64,000 nt of DNA, from NCBI RefSeq assembly GCF_018881715.1, contig NZ_JACVPW010000013.1:62001-126000 (forward strand). The letters run 5' to 3'. Source of the stretch: Polynucleobacter parvulilacunae (GTDB taxonomy: Bacteria > Pseudomonadota > Gammaproteobacteria > Burkholderiales > Burkholderiaceae). The notes below the pieces were generated by a model, which did no database searches, was not told the origin of the DNA, and saw only the letters and a list, made by a program, of their open reading frames with translations. The translations under genes were made by a program, and so were the position numbers. Positions 44,046-53,810 of this stretch are shown here, in pieces (positions within the stretch are counted from its first letter, which is position 1; each line of letters begins with the position of its first letter).

Positions 44046-44465
44046 ATGCGCATCGCCATTCCGGAAGAAAGAAAGCCTGTTCATGAAATGATCATGCCCA
44101 TTCGTTGGGGTGATATGGATGCGTATGGCCATGTGAACAATACTGTGTACTTTCGGTATATGGAGCAAGCGCGCTGTGAGTGGATTACGGCTATGGGTTA
44201 TGAAGTTGCGCCCGGTCGTGAGTCGATGTTGATGCTCAATGGCTTCTGCAATTTCTATCAACAACTTACCTTTCCGGGTGATTTAATTCTTAAGACTTCT
44301 ATTGGCTCCATTGGAAGAACAAGTTTAGATGTCTATACCAGCATGGCGCTAACCACATCGCCTGAAGTAGAGGCGGCTATGGGTGGCGCCACCATGGTGT
44401 GGGTAGATCTCACTACCAATAAATCAGCTCCTTGGCCTGAGCATATTTTGCAAAAGTTGCGCTAG
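44046..44465 (+). CDS. Acyl-CoA thioesterase, 4HBT hot-dog family
   Basis: The 139-residue cytoplasmic protein carries the YbgC/FadM-type motif RWGDMDAYGHVNNTVYF with the catalytic Asp, then YMEQARCEWITAMG and LTFPGDLILKTSIGSIGRTS. It hydrolyses acyl-CoA or 4-hydroxybenzoyl-CoA-like thioesters; the exact substrate is not visible. It is followed six bases later by mnmH. Confidence 0.85.
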   Translation: MRIAIPEERKPVHEMIMPIRWGDMDAYGHVNNTVYFRYMEQARCEWITAMGYEVAPGRESMLMLNGFCNFYQQLTFPGDLILKTSIGSIGRTSLDVYTSMALTTSPEVEAAMGGATMVWVDLTTNKSAPWPEHILQKLR

Positions 44466-44471
44466 TCCATC

Positions 44472-45545
44472 GTGCAACCCAGCAATCCACACATCTTAAG
44501 ATCCGAACAATTTCTATCAGAGCTAGATAGCTTTGATGTAGTCATTGATGTCAGATCCCCAGCAGAGTTCGCTTTAGATCATATTCCAGGGTCTGTGAAT
44601 TACCCGGTACTAAGCAATGATGAGCGTGTAACCATTGGCACGCTGTACAAGCAAGAGTCGCCATTTGCTGCTAAGAAACTCGGTGCTGCATTGGTTTCGC
44701 GCAATATTGCCAACCATCTTGAAAATCATTTATTGGAAATGCCGCGTGAATGGCGTCCATTGATTTATTGCTGGCGTGGTGGTGAGCGTAGCGGCGCCTT
44801 TACACACATCCTTAATCGTATTGGCTGGAAAGCTAAGCAACTTGAGGGCGGCTATCAAGGTTTTCGTCGCACTGTCATTGATGGCTTGGATAAATCTGCA
44901 GGTCAATTTTCTTTTCAAGTCATTTGCGGGATGACGGGTAGCGGCAAAACCAGAGTGCTCCAAGAGATAGGTGCCTTAGGCGCTCAAATCCTTGATCTCG
45001 AGGGCTTGGCTGTGCATCGCGGTTCCGTATTGGGCAACGAGCCCAATGAAGATCAGCCTTCTCAAAAAGGCTTTGAGACTGCCTTGTGGAATGCGCTACG
45101 CTCACTTGATCCCACCAAGCCGGTGTTTGTGGAATCCGAGAGCAAGAAAGTAGGGGGCTTACATGTGCCCGATGCCTTAATGGAAACGATTCGTAATGGC
45201 GCCTGCGTTGAGTTGCGCTCGAGCGCGAAGACAAGAGTTTCTTGGTTGATACGTGAATACCATCACTTCCTGACTGATACCGATAACTTCAAACAAAAGC
45301 TGGCTTTGCTTACTACCCATTATGGAAAAGTACAGATTGCCAAATGGAATGAAGCTATTGATGCAGGTAATTTTCCGGAGCTGGTGGAGGAGTTGCTCGT
45401 AAAGCATTACGACCCCTCATACCAATCATCAATTGTGCGTAATTTTCCGCAATACAAGATTGAGAATTTTGTACAGCTAGAGAATGATAGTGATGAGGCC
45501 TTCACCAAAGCGGCAAAGGCCATCGTCACAAAACTAGGTTCTTAG
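44472..45545 (+). CDS. mnmH: tRNA 2-selenouridine synthase
   Basis: The 357-residue protein (also called SelU/YbbB) starts with GTG. It has an N-terminal rhodanese domain (VIDVRSPAEFALDHIPGSVN, active loop IYCWRGGERSGA) and a C-terminal P-loop domain (VICGMTGSGKTRVLQEIG). The family replaces 2-thiouridine sulfur by selenium, via a geranylated intermediate, at the tRNA wobble position. It needs selenophosphate from SelD, which is not in the window. It ends four bases before the convergent gcdH stop. Confidence 0.93.
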   Translation: MQPSNPHILRSEQFLSELDSFDVVIDVRSPAEFALDHIPGSVNYPVLSNDERVTIGTLYKQESPFAAKKLGAALVSRNIANHLENHLLEMPREWRPLIYCWRGGERSGAFTHILNRIGWKAKQLEGGYQGFRRTVIDGLDKSAGQFSFQVICGMTGSGKTRVLQEIGALGAQILDLEGLAVHRGSVLGNEPNEDQPSQKGFETALWNALRSLDPTKPVFVESESKKVGGLHVPDALMETIRNGACVELRSSAKTRVSWLIREYHHFLTDTDNFKQKLALLTTHYGKVQIAKWNEAIDAGNFPELVEELLVKHYDPSYQSSIVRNFPQYKIENFVQLENDSDEAFTKAAKAIVTKLGS

Positions 45546-45557
45546 CTAACTAGCTAA
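45542..45557. other. 6-bp palindrome over the mnmH/gcdH convergent stops
   Basis: TTAGCT-AACT-AGCTAA spans both stop codons. No U-run is present on either strand, so it is a weak candidate for a two-way transcription stop. Confidence 0.35.
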
Positions 45558-46734
45558 ACGCCTGAATGCCAGTTTGAGCGCGGCCTAGAATGAGGGCGTG
45601 AATATCGTGAGTACCTTCATAGGTATTTACAACCTCTAAGTTCAGCATGTGACGAACAACGCCATACTCATCAGAGATGCCATTACCACCGTGCATATCA
45701 CGTGCCATACGAGCGATATCCAAAGACTTGCCGCAAGAGTTGCGTTTCATGATGGAAGTAATTTCTGGAGCAGCAATACCTTCATCTTTCATGCGGCCTA
45801 AACGTAGGCAGCCCTGAAGACCGAGAGTGATTTCAGTTTGCATGTCAGCCAATTTCTTTTGAATCAGCTGATTGGCAGCCAGTGGCTTGCCAAATTGCTT
45901 GCGGTCCATGGTGTACTGGCGAGCGGCATACCAACACCACTCAGCTGCGCCTAGTGCGCCCCAGGCAATGCCGTAGCGTGCAGAATTTAGGCAGGTGAAG
46001 GGGCCTTTGAGGCCTTCAACTTCAGGGAATTCATTTTCAGCCGGGACGAATACTTCATCCATGACAATTTCGCCAGTGATGGAAGCGCGTAAACCCATCT
46101 TGCCACTGATCTTAGGAGCGCTTAAGCCCTTCATACCTTTTTCAAGGATGTAGCCACGAATGATGCCTTCATCATTTTTTGCCCATACTACAAATACATC
46201 AGCAATCGGAGAGTTCGAGATCCACATCTTTGAGCCGGTTAATGAAAATCCGCCTGGAACTTTCTTGGCGCGAGTAATCATGCCGCCTGCATCTGAGCCA
46301 TAGTTTGGTTCAGTTAAACCAAAACAACCAATCCATTCTCCGCTAGCTAATTTAGGCAGGTACTTTTGCTTTTGCGCTTCGCTACCAAATTCATTAATAG
46401 GAACCATCACTAAGGAGGATTGCACACTCATCATTGAACGGTAGCCAGAATCAACACGTTCAATTTCACGAGCAATTAAACCGTAAGAGACATAGTTCAA
46501 ATTCGCTCCGCCGTATTGTTCTGGGATCGTAATGCCCAAGAGGCCAAGCTCTCCCATTTCGCGGAAGATGGCAGGGTCGGTTGTTTCATTGCGATAAGCA
46601 TCATGAATGCGCGGCATAAGGCGTCCTTGAGCATATTCGGCTGCTGCATCGCGGACCATACGCTCTTCTTCAGTAAGCTGGGTATCCAGTAATAGAGGGT
46701 CTGCCCAGTTAAAACTTGCCTTACTTTTGCTCAT
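45550..46734 (-). CDS. gcdH: Glutaryl-CoA dehydrogenase
   Basis: The 394-residue FAD enzyme of the acyl-CoA dehydrogenase family oxidises and decarboxylates glutaryl-CoA to crotonyl-CoA in lysine/tryptophan breakdown. It shows [37 protein letters not shown], the catalytic Glu in [20 protein letters not shown], and [20 protein letters not shown], all typical of GcdH. Electrons go to ETF and then to the ETF-quinone oxidoreductase encoded at 51222-52892. Confidence 0.93.
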   Translation of the reverse strand: MSKSKASFNWADPLLLDTQLTEEERMVRDAAAEYAQGRLMPRIHDAYRNETTDPAIFREMGELGLLGITIPEQYGGANLNYVSYGLIAREIERVDSGYRSMMSVQSSLVMVPINEFGSEAQKQKYLPKLASGEWIGCFGLTEPNYGSDAGGMITRAKKVPGGFSLTGSKMWISNSPIADVFVVWAKNDEGIIRGYILEKGMKGLSAPKISGKMGLRASITGEIVMDEVFVPAENEFPEVEGLKGPFTCLNSARYGIAWGALGAAEWCWYAARQYTMDRKQFGKPLAANQLIQKKLADMQTEITLGLQGCLRLGRMKDEGIAAPEITSIMKRNSCGKSLDIARMARDMHGGNGISDEYGVVRHMLNLEVVNTYEGTHDIHALILGRAQTGIQAFS

Positions 46735-46838
46735 TGCTTTGTCATCCTATATTGGTTTTATCTTCACGTTTGGCCTGCTCCCTGCGAATTTTCAGGAATG
46801 CAGATATTCTTGTTTCTATTATCCATTTTTCTGCGCTT

Positions 46839-47549
46839 ATGGACTTGCCTAGACGCCACCACCGTTATTACGACCTCATTCTGACCGCCTTTGTGGTTGT
46901 TTTGTTGTGCTCGAACTTTATCGGCGCTGGTAAGGCTGCTGTAGTTGATTTGCCGTACTTTGGCAGCGTGCCATTTGGCGGAGGAATCCTCTTTTTCCCT
47001 ATCGCCTATTTCTTTGGCGACATTCTCACTGAGGTCTATGGTTATGCCTATGATCGCAGAGCGGTTTGGGCTGGTTTTGCGGCTCTTGCGTTTGCGGCCA
47101 TCATGGCACAGATTGTTATCGCCTTGCCGGTTGCTCCCGGCGATTACATGGCGAATTATCAACATGGACTTGAAACTGTTTTTGGAAACTCTTGGCGCAT
47201 TGCTTTGGCCTCTATGTTCTCTTTTTGGTGCGGCAGTCTCGTCAATAGCTACGTGTTAGCCAAAATGAAAGTTTGGACTCAGGGGCGTTTTCTCTGGATG
47301 AGAACCATTGGTTCAACTGCAGTAGGGGAGATGGTGGATTCCTCATTCTTCTATGTGCTGGCCTTCTACGGCATTTGGCCAACCCATGAAGTGATCCAGG
47401 TAGCACTCGCCCAATATGTGCTCAAGACCTCCTGGGAGGTTCTGGCAACCCCGATGACCTATTGGGTCGTTAACTTCCTTAAGCGCAAGGAAAATGAGGA
47501 TTTTTACGATATTCATACGAATTTCACCCCATTTAGGGTCAAAGTCTAA
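46839..47549 (+). CDS. VUT/YhhQ family transporter (queuosine-precursor type)
   Basis: The ATG at 46839 gives 236 residues with six predicted membrane helices. Family blocks are GGGILFFPIAYFFGDILTEVYGY and MRTIGSTAVGEMVDSSFFYVLAFYG. Members import queuosine precursors such as preQ0/preQ1 for tRNA modification. The frame is open further upstream, but that stretch lies in the gcdH promoter region. I see no preQ1 riboswitch in the 100 bases upstream. Confidence 0.85.
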   Translation: MDLPRRHHRYYDLILTAFVVVLLCSNFIGAGKAAVVDLPYFGSVPFGGGILFFPIAYFFGDILTEVYGYAYDRRAVWAGFAALAFAAIMAQIVIALPVAPGDYMANYQHGLETVFGNSWRIALASMFSFWCGSLVNSYVLAKMKVWTQGRFLWMRTIGSTAVGEMVDSSFFYVLAFYGIWPTHEVIQVALAQYVLKTSWEVLATPMTYWVVNFLKRKENEDFYDIHTNFTPFRVKV

Positions 47550-47573
47550 GCAAGACCACGGGCTTCCTGCCAA

Positions 47574-47624
47574 CAAAGACCTCTAAGCCGTTAAAATAAC
47601 GGTCTTTGCCCCCAAAGTCGGGGG
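47574..47624 (+). promoter_or_regulatory. Structured leader ahead of ybiT
   Basis: Three stems can be drawn: CAAAGACC (47574-47581) with GGTCTTTG (47601-47608), CCGTTA-AAA-TAACGG (47588-47602), and CCCCC-AAAGTC-GGGGG (47609-47624). The first two compete for the bases GG at 47601-47602, so they cannot both form fully. ybiT starts 40 bases downstream. No U-run follows. It may be a regulatory leader or a terminator of the upstream gene. Confidence 0.5.
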
Positions 47625-47663
47625 TAACTATTGAATTGAATTTCAGAAAGCTAGAAAACATCC

Positions 47664-49271
47664 GTGCTGTCAGCATCTAATATCACTATGCAGTTTGGGG
47701 CAAAGCCTCTGTTTGAAAACATTTCCGTTAAGTTTGGCGGCGGTAATCGTTATGGCCTCATTGGTGCAAACGGTTGCGGTAAATCCACCTTCATGAAGAT
47801 TTTGGGTGGCGAGCTCGAGCCAACCAGCGGTAATGTGAGTTTGGATCCTGGCATTCGTTTAGGTAAGTTACGTCAAGATCAATTTGCCTACGAAGATGCA
47901 CGTGTACTCGACGTAGTCATGATGGGTCATGAAGAGATGTGGAAGGCTGCTGCCGAGCGCGACGCGATCTACGCTAATCCAGACGCAACTGATGAAGATT
48001 ACATGAAGGCCGCTGAGCTCGAAGGTAAGTACGCGGAATACGGCGGCTATACCGCAGAGGCTAAAGCTGGTGAGTTGTTATTAGGTATTGGTATTCCTAT
48101 CGAGCAACACAACGGTCCGATGAGCAACGTTGCACCAGGCTGGAAATTGCGAGTATTGCTTGCACAAGCACTGTTCTCTGATCCAGATGTATTGCTGCTG
48201 GATGAGCCAACCAATAACTTGGACATTCACTCCATTCATTGGCTTGAAGACGTCCTTAATCAAATTAAGAGTACCATCGTCATCATCTCCCATGACCGTC
48301 ACTTCCTCAATGAAGTCTGTACGCACATGGCCGACATGGACTATGGGACTCTAAAGGTCTACCCAGGTAACTACGACTCTTACATGCTTGCTTCTGTGCA
48401 GGCAAGAACACAACAGCTCAGCAATAACGTAAAAGCTAAAGAAAAAATTGCTGAATTAGCAGCTTTCGTAGCGCGCTTCTCTGCAAATGCTTCTAAAGCA
48501 CGTCAAGCGACTTCACGTCAGAGGCAGTTAGAGAAAATTGAGATTGTTGAAGTCAAACCTTCTTCACGTCAAAACCCGTTTATTCGTTTTGATACCGAGA
48601 AAAAATTACACAATATGGCGGTAGAGTGCAATGCACTTACCAAGGCCTATGACCGCGTCATCTTCAAGAATTTCAAGCTTGGCGTTCGCGCTGGCGAGAA
48701 GATTGCCATCATTGGTCAAAATGGCGCCGGCAAGACAACACTTCTCAAAACTATCTTGAGCAAACGCTTTGACGGAATTGCGGCTGACAGTGGTGATGTG
48801 AAGTGGGCTGAAAATGCCAACGTTGGTGTGATGCCTCAAGACAACACGGAGATGTTCGCTAAAGACGAATTGCTCATGGATTGGATGAATTGGTGGCGTA
48901 ATACTGGTGACGATGACCAAGTGATTCGTGGCACATTAGGTCGTCTCTTGTTCTCTGGTGACGACATCGGCAAGTCCGTCAAAGTCCTTTCCGGTGGTGA
49001 AAAGGGCCGCATGATTTGGGGCAAACTCATGCTCCAAAAATATAACGTACTAGCAATGGATGAGCCAACCAACCACATGGATATGGAATCTATCGAGAGT
49101 TTGCAAATTGCGCTTGAGAAATTCGATGGCACGCTCATATTTGTTTCTCATGACCGTGAGTTCGTATCTGCTCTAGCAAATCGCATCCTAGAGGTGAAGA
49201 TGGATGGCACGGTGGTGGATTACTCTGGAACTTATGAAGAGTATCTACGCAGCCAGGAATTGGCTGGTTAA
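47664..49271 (+). CDS. ybiT: ABC-F translation factor YbiT
   Basis: The 535-residue cytoplasmic ATPase starts with GTG. It has two ABC domains (Walker [13 protein letters not shown] and [12 protein letters not shown]; signatures [12 protein letters not shown], degenerate as in YbiT, and LSGGEKGRM; Walker [13 protein letters not shown] and [12 protein letters not shown]) joined by the P-site tRNA interaction linker (about 240-300). The opening [20 protein letters not shown] is nearly that of E. coli YbiT as I recall it. ABC-F proteins act on the ribosome E site. A terminator follows. Confidence 0.92.
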   Translation: MLSASNITMQFGAKPLFENISVKFGGGNRYGLIGANGCGKSTFMKILGGELEPTSGNVSLDPGIRLGKLRQDQFAYEDARVLDVVMMGHEEMWKAAAERDAIYANPDATDEDYMKAAELEGKYAEYGGYTAEAKAGELLLGIGIPIEQHNGPMSNVAPGWKLRVLLAQALFSDPDVLLLDEPTNNLDIHSIHWLEDVLNQIKSTIVIISHDRHFLNEVCTHMADMDYGTLKVYPGNYDSYMLASVQARTQQLSNNVKAKEKIAELAAFVARFSANASKARQATSRQRQLEKIEIVEVKPSSRQNPFIRFDTEKKLHNMAVECNALTKAYDRVIFKNFKLGVRAGEKIAIIGQNGAGKTTLLKTILSKRFDGIAADSGDVKWAENANVGVMPQDNTEMFAKDELLMDWMNWWRNTGDDDQVIRGTLGRLLFSGDDIGKSVKVLSGGEKGRMIWGKLMLQKYNVLAMDEPTNHMDMESIESLQIALEKFDGTLIFVSHDREFVSALANRILEVKMDGTVVDYSGTYEEYLRSQELAG

Positions 49272-49306
49272 CCTGCTAGCTAAAGATTAGCAAAAAGTAA
49301 GCCCAT

Positions 49307-49334
49307 AAATAAGCCCTTAAGTGGGCTTATTTTC
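49307..49334. terminator. Intrinsic terminator between ybiT and the DUF1289 gene
   Basis: AAATAAGCCC (49307-49316), loop TTAAGT, and GGGCTTATTT (49323-49332) form a 10-bp stem with A/U arms. It overlaps the end of the convergent DUF1289 gene and can work on both strands. Confidence 0.85.
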
Positions 49335-49580
49335 TTTGGCCTGTCGTTGAAAGCGAGTCGCAGTACCTTCCGCACGAATTCGTTGCCAGACTGAATCTTT
49401 TTCTTCCTGAGAAAAGAACACCCAATTACTCACTTCACCAAGAGTGCGACCACAGCCCTGGCAGATTTCATCGTAAAGAGTAGTGCATACACCAATACAA
49501 GGCGAGTCAGAGTCCGCATCCCCAGTGGAGAGGGAGTGCGAGCCATCTTGTACTGGCGGTTTGGTGTCTTCAGAATTCAT
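49317..49580 (-). CDS. DUF1289 family protein
   Basis: The 87-residue protein has the four-Cys signature SPCIGVCTTLYDEICQGCGRTLGEVSNW and WQRIRAEGTA, typical of DUF1289, a small probable metal- or Fe-S-binding family of unknown function. Its ATG overlaps the stop of the upstream acetyltransferase-like gene by four bases, so both are translated together. Confidence 0.88.
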   Translation of the reverse strand: MNSEDTKPPVQDGSHSLSTGDADSDSPCIGVCTTLYDEICQGCGRTLGEVSNWVFFSQEEKDSVWQRIRAEGTATRFQRQAKENKPT

Positions 49581-50749
49581 GGCTGTACTTTAGACGATTT
49601 CAGAGGACTGTGCTCGGCAAGCTCATCGACATAAGCGCCAATACCTTGATGCTCGCGATTCAAGAAGTGCTGTACTGCCTTTGCAAACTGAGGGTCCGCA
49701 ATGAAATGCGCAGATTGAATCGTGGTTGGTAAGAAGCCACGTGCCATCTTATGTTCGCCTTGCGCGCCACCTTCAAAGGTTTGAATCTGATTAGTAATGC
49801 AATATTCAATCGCTTGATAGTAGGCTGTCTCAAAATGCAAGCAGGGCACATGCTCAATGGCGCCCCAATATCTGCCGTATGCTTTCGAGTCTTTAGGATC
49901 GACTACCAGCATAGATGCAGCAATAGGATTGCCACCGCGCTCCGCAATAATTAAGTGCAAATTCTCTGGCATACGCTGAGCCCATAGTTTAAAGAATGTC
50001 TCGCTTAAATAGGGATTAGAGCGATGTTCTAGATAAGTATTTTCATAACAGCGATAAAAGAATTCCCAATCAGCATTGGTTGATGCATTTCCAGATACGT
50101 GCCTAAAGCTAATTAATTCACGCGCAACCTGCTCACGTTCGCGCCGAATATTTTTGCGACGTTTCATCGTCAGAACAGCTAGAAATTGTTCAAAATTCTC
50201 AAAGCCTTGGTTATGCCAATGAAATTGCACCGAATCTCGCAACATAAAACCCTGGTTCTTTAGTTCCTTTACTTCCCCAGCATAGGGAAATAAGACATGG
50301 GCTGAAGACAGATTATTTTGTAAAACTACAGTTTTTAGACCCTCAATGAGGTGTTGTGCAGCTAAGCCGGCATCAATATCTCCAGCACTCAGAATTCGAG
50401 AGCCCTGAACGGGGGTGAATGGAACGGCGCAAAGGGCTTTCGGAAAGTATTGCATTCCTTGTTGCTCATAAGCTTGCGCCCATGACCAATCAAACACAAA
50501 CTCTCCATAAGAGTGTTGCTTTAAATATAGAGGCATTGCGCCAATGAGTTTGCTACCTTCCTTCAGTAATAAGTGAGCAACTTGCCAACCAGTATTGCCT
50601 CCAACACAACCAGTTTCTTCTAGCGCACTGAGAAATTCATGACGAAGGAATGGTCCTGCATCTGCAGGAAGCAGGGCGTTCCAGTCGTTACAGGGGATAT
50701 CGCTTAAGCGATCTAGGATTTCTAAATGAAATGAATCGGGCTGAGCCAC
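49577..50749 (-). CDS. GNAT/FemAB-like acyltransferase (DUF482)
   Basis: The 390-residue cytoplasmic protein starts with GTG. It matches the DUF482 family ('peptidogalycan biosynthesis' proteins): LPADAGPFLRHEFLSALEETGCV near the N-terminus, RRKNIRREREQV in the middle and FEGGAQGEHKMARGFLPTTIQSAHFI near the end. The C-terminal half has a GNAT-like fold (HLIIAERGGNPIAASMLVVD). Substrate unknown. It lies in the operon gloA - this gene - DUF1289. Confidence 0.82.
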   Translation of the reverse strand: MAQPDSFHLEILDRLSDIPCNDWNALLPADAGPFLRHEFLSALEETGCVGGNTGWQVAHLLLKEGSKLIGAMPLYLKQHSYGEFVFDWSWAQAYEQQGMQYFPKALCAVPFTPVQGSRILSAGDIDAGLAAQHLIEGLKTVVLQNNLSSAHVLFPYAGEVKELKNQGFMLRDSVQFHWHNQGFENFEQFLAVLTMKRRKNIRREREQVARELISFRHVSGNASTNADWEFFYRCYENTYLEHRSNPYLSETFFKLWAQRMPENLHLIIAERGGNPIAASMLVVDPKDSKAYGRYWGAIEHVPCLHFETAYYQAIEYCITNQIQTFEGGAQGEHKMARGFLPTTIQSAHFIADPQFAKAVQHFLNREHQGIGAYVDELAEHSPLKSSKVQP

Positions 50750-50751
50750 GA

Positions 50752-51138
50752 TTAGCGCTGAATAAGTTCTATTTTGTAGCCGTCAGGATCGGTAACAAAC
50801 GCGATGATGGTGTCACCGCCAGCAACTGGGCCAGCCTCACGGGTAACATTACCGCCAGCTGCCTTAATAGCCGCGCAAGCTGCGTAAGCGTCGGGCACTT
50901 CGATTGCAATATGTCCGTAGGCTGTGCCCATTTCATAGCTATGAACACCATGGTTATAGGTAAGCTCAATCTCAGATTGACCATCGCCATTGCCTTTACC
51001 AAAGCCCACAAAAGCAAGCGAGTACTTTTGCTCAGGACGCTCTGTAGTGCGCAGTAAATTCATACCCAATACTTTGGTGTAGAAACCAATCGAGTGATTC
51101 AAGTCGCCGACGCGAAGCATAGTGTGTAGGATCATCAT
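50752..51138 (-). CDS. gloA: Lactoylglutathione lyase (glyoxalase I)
   Basis: The 128-residue metalloenzyme turns the methylglyoxal-glutathione adduct into S-lactoylglutathione. It opens with [24 protein letters not shown], has the metal ligands His and Glu in the family positions (His6; Glu in SEIELTYN; His in YGHIAIEV; Glu in YKIELIQ), and [12 protein letters not shown]. It has the usual short length of bacterial nickel-type GloA. It heads a three-gene minus-strand operon. Confidence 0.93.
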   Translation of the reverse strand: MMILHTMLRVGDLNHSIGFYTKVLGMNLLRTTERPEQKYSLAFVGFGKGNGDGQSEIELTYNHGVHSYEMGTAYGHIAIEVPDAYAACAAIKAAGGNVTREAGPVAGGDTIIAFVTDPDGYKIELIQR

Positions 51139-51180
51139 GGCTTAAATATAACGCTATTTATTTAATTGTGTTGAGATGAA

Positions 51181-51205
51181 AAACCCCGGTATCTAGCCGG
51201 GGTTT
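51181..51205 (-). terminator. Intrinsic terminator after the ETF-quinone oxidoreductase gene
   Basis: On the minus strand AAACCCCGG, a seven-base loop and CCGGGGTTT are followed by more U residues. It begins 17 bases after the stop codon and separates this gene from gloA. Confidence 0.88.
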
Positions 51206-51221
51206 GTTGTGTTGCATTGCT

Positions 51222-52892
51222 TTACATAGACGCATAGTTTGGACCGCCGCCACCTTCTGGCGTAACCCAGACAATGTTCTGGGTTGGGTCTTTAATGTCG
51301 CAGGTTTTGCAATGAACGCAGTTCTGCGAATTAATTTGCAAGCGGGCTTTGCCGTCGGTTTCGACAAACTCATAGACACCAGCGGGGCAGTAGCGTTGCT
51401 CAGGGCCTGCATAGGTTTCAAGGTTCACGCCTACAGGAACCGAATCATTCTTCAGAGTTAAATGAATGGGTTGATTCTCGGCATGGTTTGTATTTGAGAT
51501 AAACACAGACGAGAGGCGATCAAACGTAAGCTTGCCATCAGGCTTTGGATAATCAATCGTCTTATGTTTTGCTGCTGGCTCGAGGCATTCATGATCTGCA
51601 TGCTTTAAATGCACAGTCCATGGCATATTGCCGCCCAAAAGCTTTTGCTCCAATCCAACCATCAAGGTGCCAACATAGAGCCCCTTGGACATCCATGGTT
51701 TGAAGTTACGGGCTTGATTGAGTTCGGTATGTAACCAGCTGTTTTGGAATGCAGTAGGGTATGCAGACAAAACATCTTTAGAACGATTTTCATTGATTGC
51801 TGCAACTGCCGCTTCGGCAGCAAGCATGCCGGTCTTAATTGCGGCATGACTACCTTTGATGCGTGATGCATTCAAATAGCCAGCATCACAACCAATCAGT
51901 GCACCACCTGGAAATACAGTTTTAGGAAGACTATTTAATCCGCCGGCAGTCAGTGCACGTGCACCATAAGCGATGCGTTTTCCGCCTTCAAATGTTTCAC
52001 GAATCTTCGGATGCAATTTATAGCGTTGGAATTCTTCAAAAGGAGAGAGGTATGGATTCTTATAAGAAAGGCCTACCACCAAGCCAACTGCAACCTTGTT
52101 ATCACCAAGGTGATAGAGGAAGGATCCACCATAGGTATCGCTCTCCAATGGCCAGCCAGCGGTATGCACTACCAGTCCAGGCTTGCTCTTGGAAGGCTCT
52201 ACTTCCCATAGCTCTTTAATGCCAATGCCATAACTCTGCGGGTCAGCATCTTTGTCTAGTGCAAACTTAGCAATCAGTTGCTTGCCAAGATGGCCGCGTG
52301 AGCCTTCAGCGAAGAGAGTGTACTTGCCACGCAATTCCATACCAAGCTGGAACTGATCCGTTGGATTACCTTCTTTATCCAGACCCATTGATCCAGTAAT
52401 GACTCCGCATACAGCACCATGCTCGTTATAAAGAATTTCTGCAGCAGGAAAGCCCGGGAAAATTTCAACACCGAGATTCTCGGCTTGTTGTCCGAGCCAG
52501 CGAGTGACGTTCGCGAGACTGACAATGTAGTTACCTTCATTTTTAAAGCAGTGCGGCAACATCCAATTTGGAACTTGATACGAGCTATCACTCGTTAAGA
52601 ATAAAAACTGATCTTGCGTGACCTCTGTATCTAGTGGGGCACCTAATTCTTTCCAATCGGGGAATAGTTCGGTCAGTGCTTTCGGATCCATGACTGCGCC
52701 AGAAAGAATATGGGCGCCGATCTCAGAACCTTTTTCCAGCACACAGACGCTAATCTCTTTGCCGGATGCATTTGCTAATTGCTTTGCTTTGATAGCTGCC
52801 GACAAGCCAGCAGGCCCACCCCCGACAATGACAAGGTCATAGTCCATAGAGTCTCTAGGTCCAAATTGCGCTACCAGCTCTGCAGCATTCAT
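51222..52892 (-). CDS. Electron transfer flavoprotein-ubiquinone oxidoreductase
   Basis: The 556-residue membrane-associated flavo-iron-sulfur protein takes electrons from ETF and reduces ubiquinone. FAD binding is seen in LVIVGGGPAGLSAAIKAKQL near residue 20. The mid-region has GVVTGSMGLDKEGNP-like and HTAGWPLESDTYGGSFLYH segments. The C-terminal ferredoxin-like part carries YCPAGVYEFVE and CVHCKTCDIKDPTQNIVWV, the four Cys of one [4Fe-4S] cluster. It serves acyl-CoA dehydrogenases such as GcdH. Confidence 0.95.
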   Translation of the reverse strand: MNAAELVAQFGPRDSMDYDLVIVGGGPAGLSAAIKAKQLANASGKEISVCVLEKGSEIGAHILSGAVMDPKALTELFPDWKELGAPLDTEVTQDQFLFLTSDSSYQVPNWMLPHCFKNEGNYIVSLANVTRWLGQQAENLGVEIFPGFPAAEILYNEHGAVCGVITGSMGLDKEGNPTDQFQLGMELRGKYTLFAEGSRGHLGKQLIAKFALDKDADPQSYGIGIKELWEVEPSKSKPGLVVHTAGWPLESDTYGGSFLYHLGDNKVAVGLVVGLSYKNPYLSPFEEFQRYKLHPKIRETFEGGKRIAYGARALTAGGLNSLPKTVFPGGALIGCDAGYLNASRIKGSHAAIKTGMLAAEAAVAAINENRSKDVLSAYPTAFQNSWLHTELNQARNFKPWMSKGLYVGTLMVGLEQKLLGGNMPWTVHLKHADHECLEPAAKHKTIDYPKPDGKLTFDRLSSVFISNTNHAENQPIHLTLKNDSVPVGVNLETYAGPEQRYCPAGVYEFVETDGKARLQINSQNCVHCKTCDIKDPTQNIVWVTPEGGGGPNYASM

Positions 52893-53050
52893 TCAAATTC
52901 TCCGAAATATCTCAAAAATAGGGCATTTAAGCCCTAATAGTTTAGTTCTAACTGATAAAAACCGATTTAGTGCCAAGACCGCCTAGTTTAGGGAGTCTGA
53001 AGCGTTATGATTGCTTTTTTACTCATTTTGGCAATATTAGGACAAATGTT

Positions 53051-53752
53051 ATGAACAAAACTTACCCATCGGCGGTTGATGCCCTACGGGATATCTTAAA
53101 AGACGGACAAAAGTTGGCTGTTGGCGGTTTTGGACTTTGTGGCATTCCTGAGGCTTTAATTCAAGCAGTTAAGGATTTAGGCGCTCAGAACCTGACAGCA
53201 ATTGCTAATAACGCTGGTGTAGATGGCTTTGGTTTGGGGTTATTGCTCAATTCACGCCAAGTTAAAAAAATGGTTGCCTCATATGTAGGTGAGAACAAAG
53301 AATTTGAGCGTCAGTACTTAGCAGGTGAGTTGGAGTTGGAATTTACTCCGCAAGGAACCTTGGCCGAAAAATTGCGCGCTGGTGGTTGCGGCATTCCTGC
53401 TTTCTATACCAAAACCGGTGTTGGTACTTTGGTTGCTGAAGGTAAAGAGGAAAAAGAATTTGATGGCGAGAAATACATCATGGAGCGTTCAATCGTTTCT
53501 GATATCTCTTTAGTAAAAGCTTGGAAGGCAGATAAGTCTGGTAACTTGGTCTATCGCTATACAGCGCGTAACTTCAATCCAGTTGTAGCAATGGCTGGCA
53601 AGATTACTGTTGCTGAAGTTGAGGAGATCGTAGAGAACGGACAGTTGCATCCTGATCAGATTCACACACCTGGTATCTATGTGCACCGCTTGGTACTGCA
53701 TAAGACGCCAGAAAAGCGCATCGAGCAGCGCACTATGACTGCAAAAGCGTAA
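53051..53752 (+). CDS. scoA: 3-oxoacid CoA-transferase subunit A
   Basis: The ATG at 53051 gives 233 residues; the frame is open 81 bases upstream but without coding character. The protein shows [34 protein letters not shown] and the [22 protein letters not shown] block of SCOT/AtoD-type subunits. With subunit B it transfers CoA from succinyl-CoA to acetoacetate. It is separated from scoB by 58 bases that hold a short repeat. Confidence 0.92.
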   Translation: MNKTYPSAVDALRDILKDGQKLAVGGFGLCGIPEALIQAVKDLGAQNLTAIANNAGVDGFGLGLLLNSRQVKKMVASYVGENKEFERQYLAGELELEFTPQGTLAEKLRAGGCGIPAFYTKTGVGTLVAEGKEEKEFDGEKYIMERSIVSDISLVKAWKADKSGNLVYRYTARNFNPVVAMAGKITVAEVEEIVENGQLHPDQIHTPGIYVHRLVLHKTPEKRIEQRTMTAKA

Positions 53753-53767
53753 TCCCCCGAACACTAA

Positions 53768-53789
53768 AGCAATAGAACAGCAATAGAAC
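53768..53789 (+). repeat. Tandem 11-base repeat between scoA and scoB
   Basis: AGCAATAGAAC occurs twice without a gap (53768-53778 and 53779-53789), and AAAATAC follows. It is A-rich and sits 21 bases before the scoB start. It resembles in style, not in sequence, the 12-base triplets at 6843 and 43594. Confidence 0.8.
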
Positions 53790-53810
53790 AAAATACTTAG
53801 GAAGATTGAA

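Noticed and set aside
46735..46838. Possible preQ1 riboswitch before the VUT/YhhQ gene
   Set aside because: I looked for a short stem with an A-rich tail pairing into the loop and found no convincing match.
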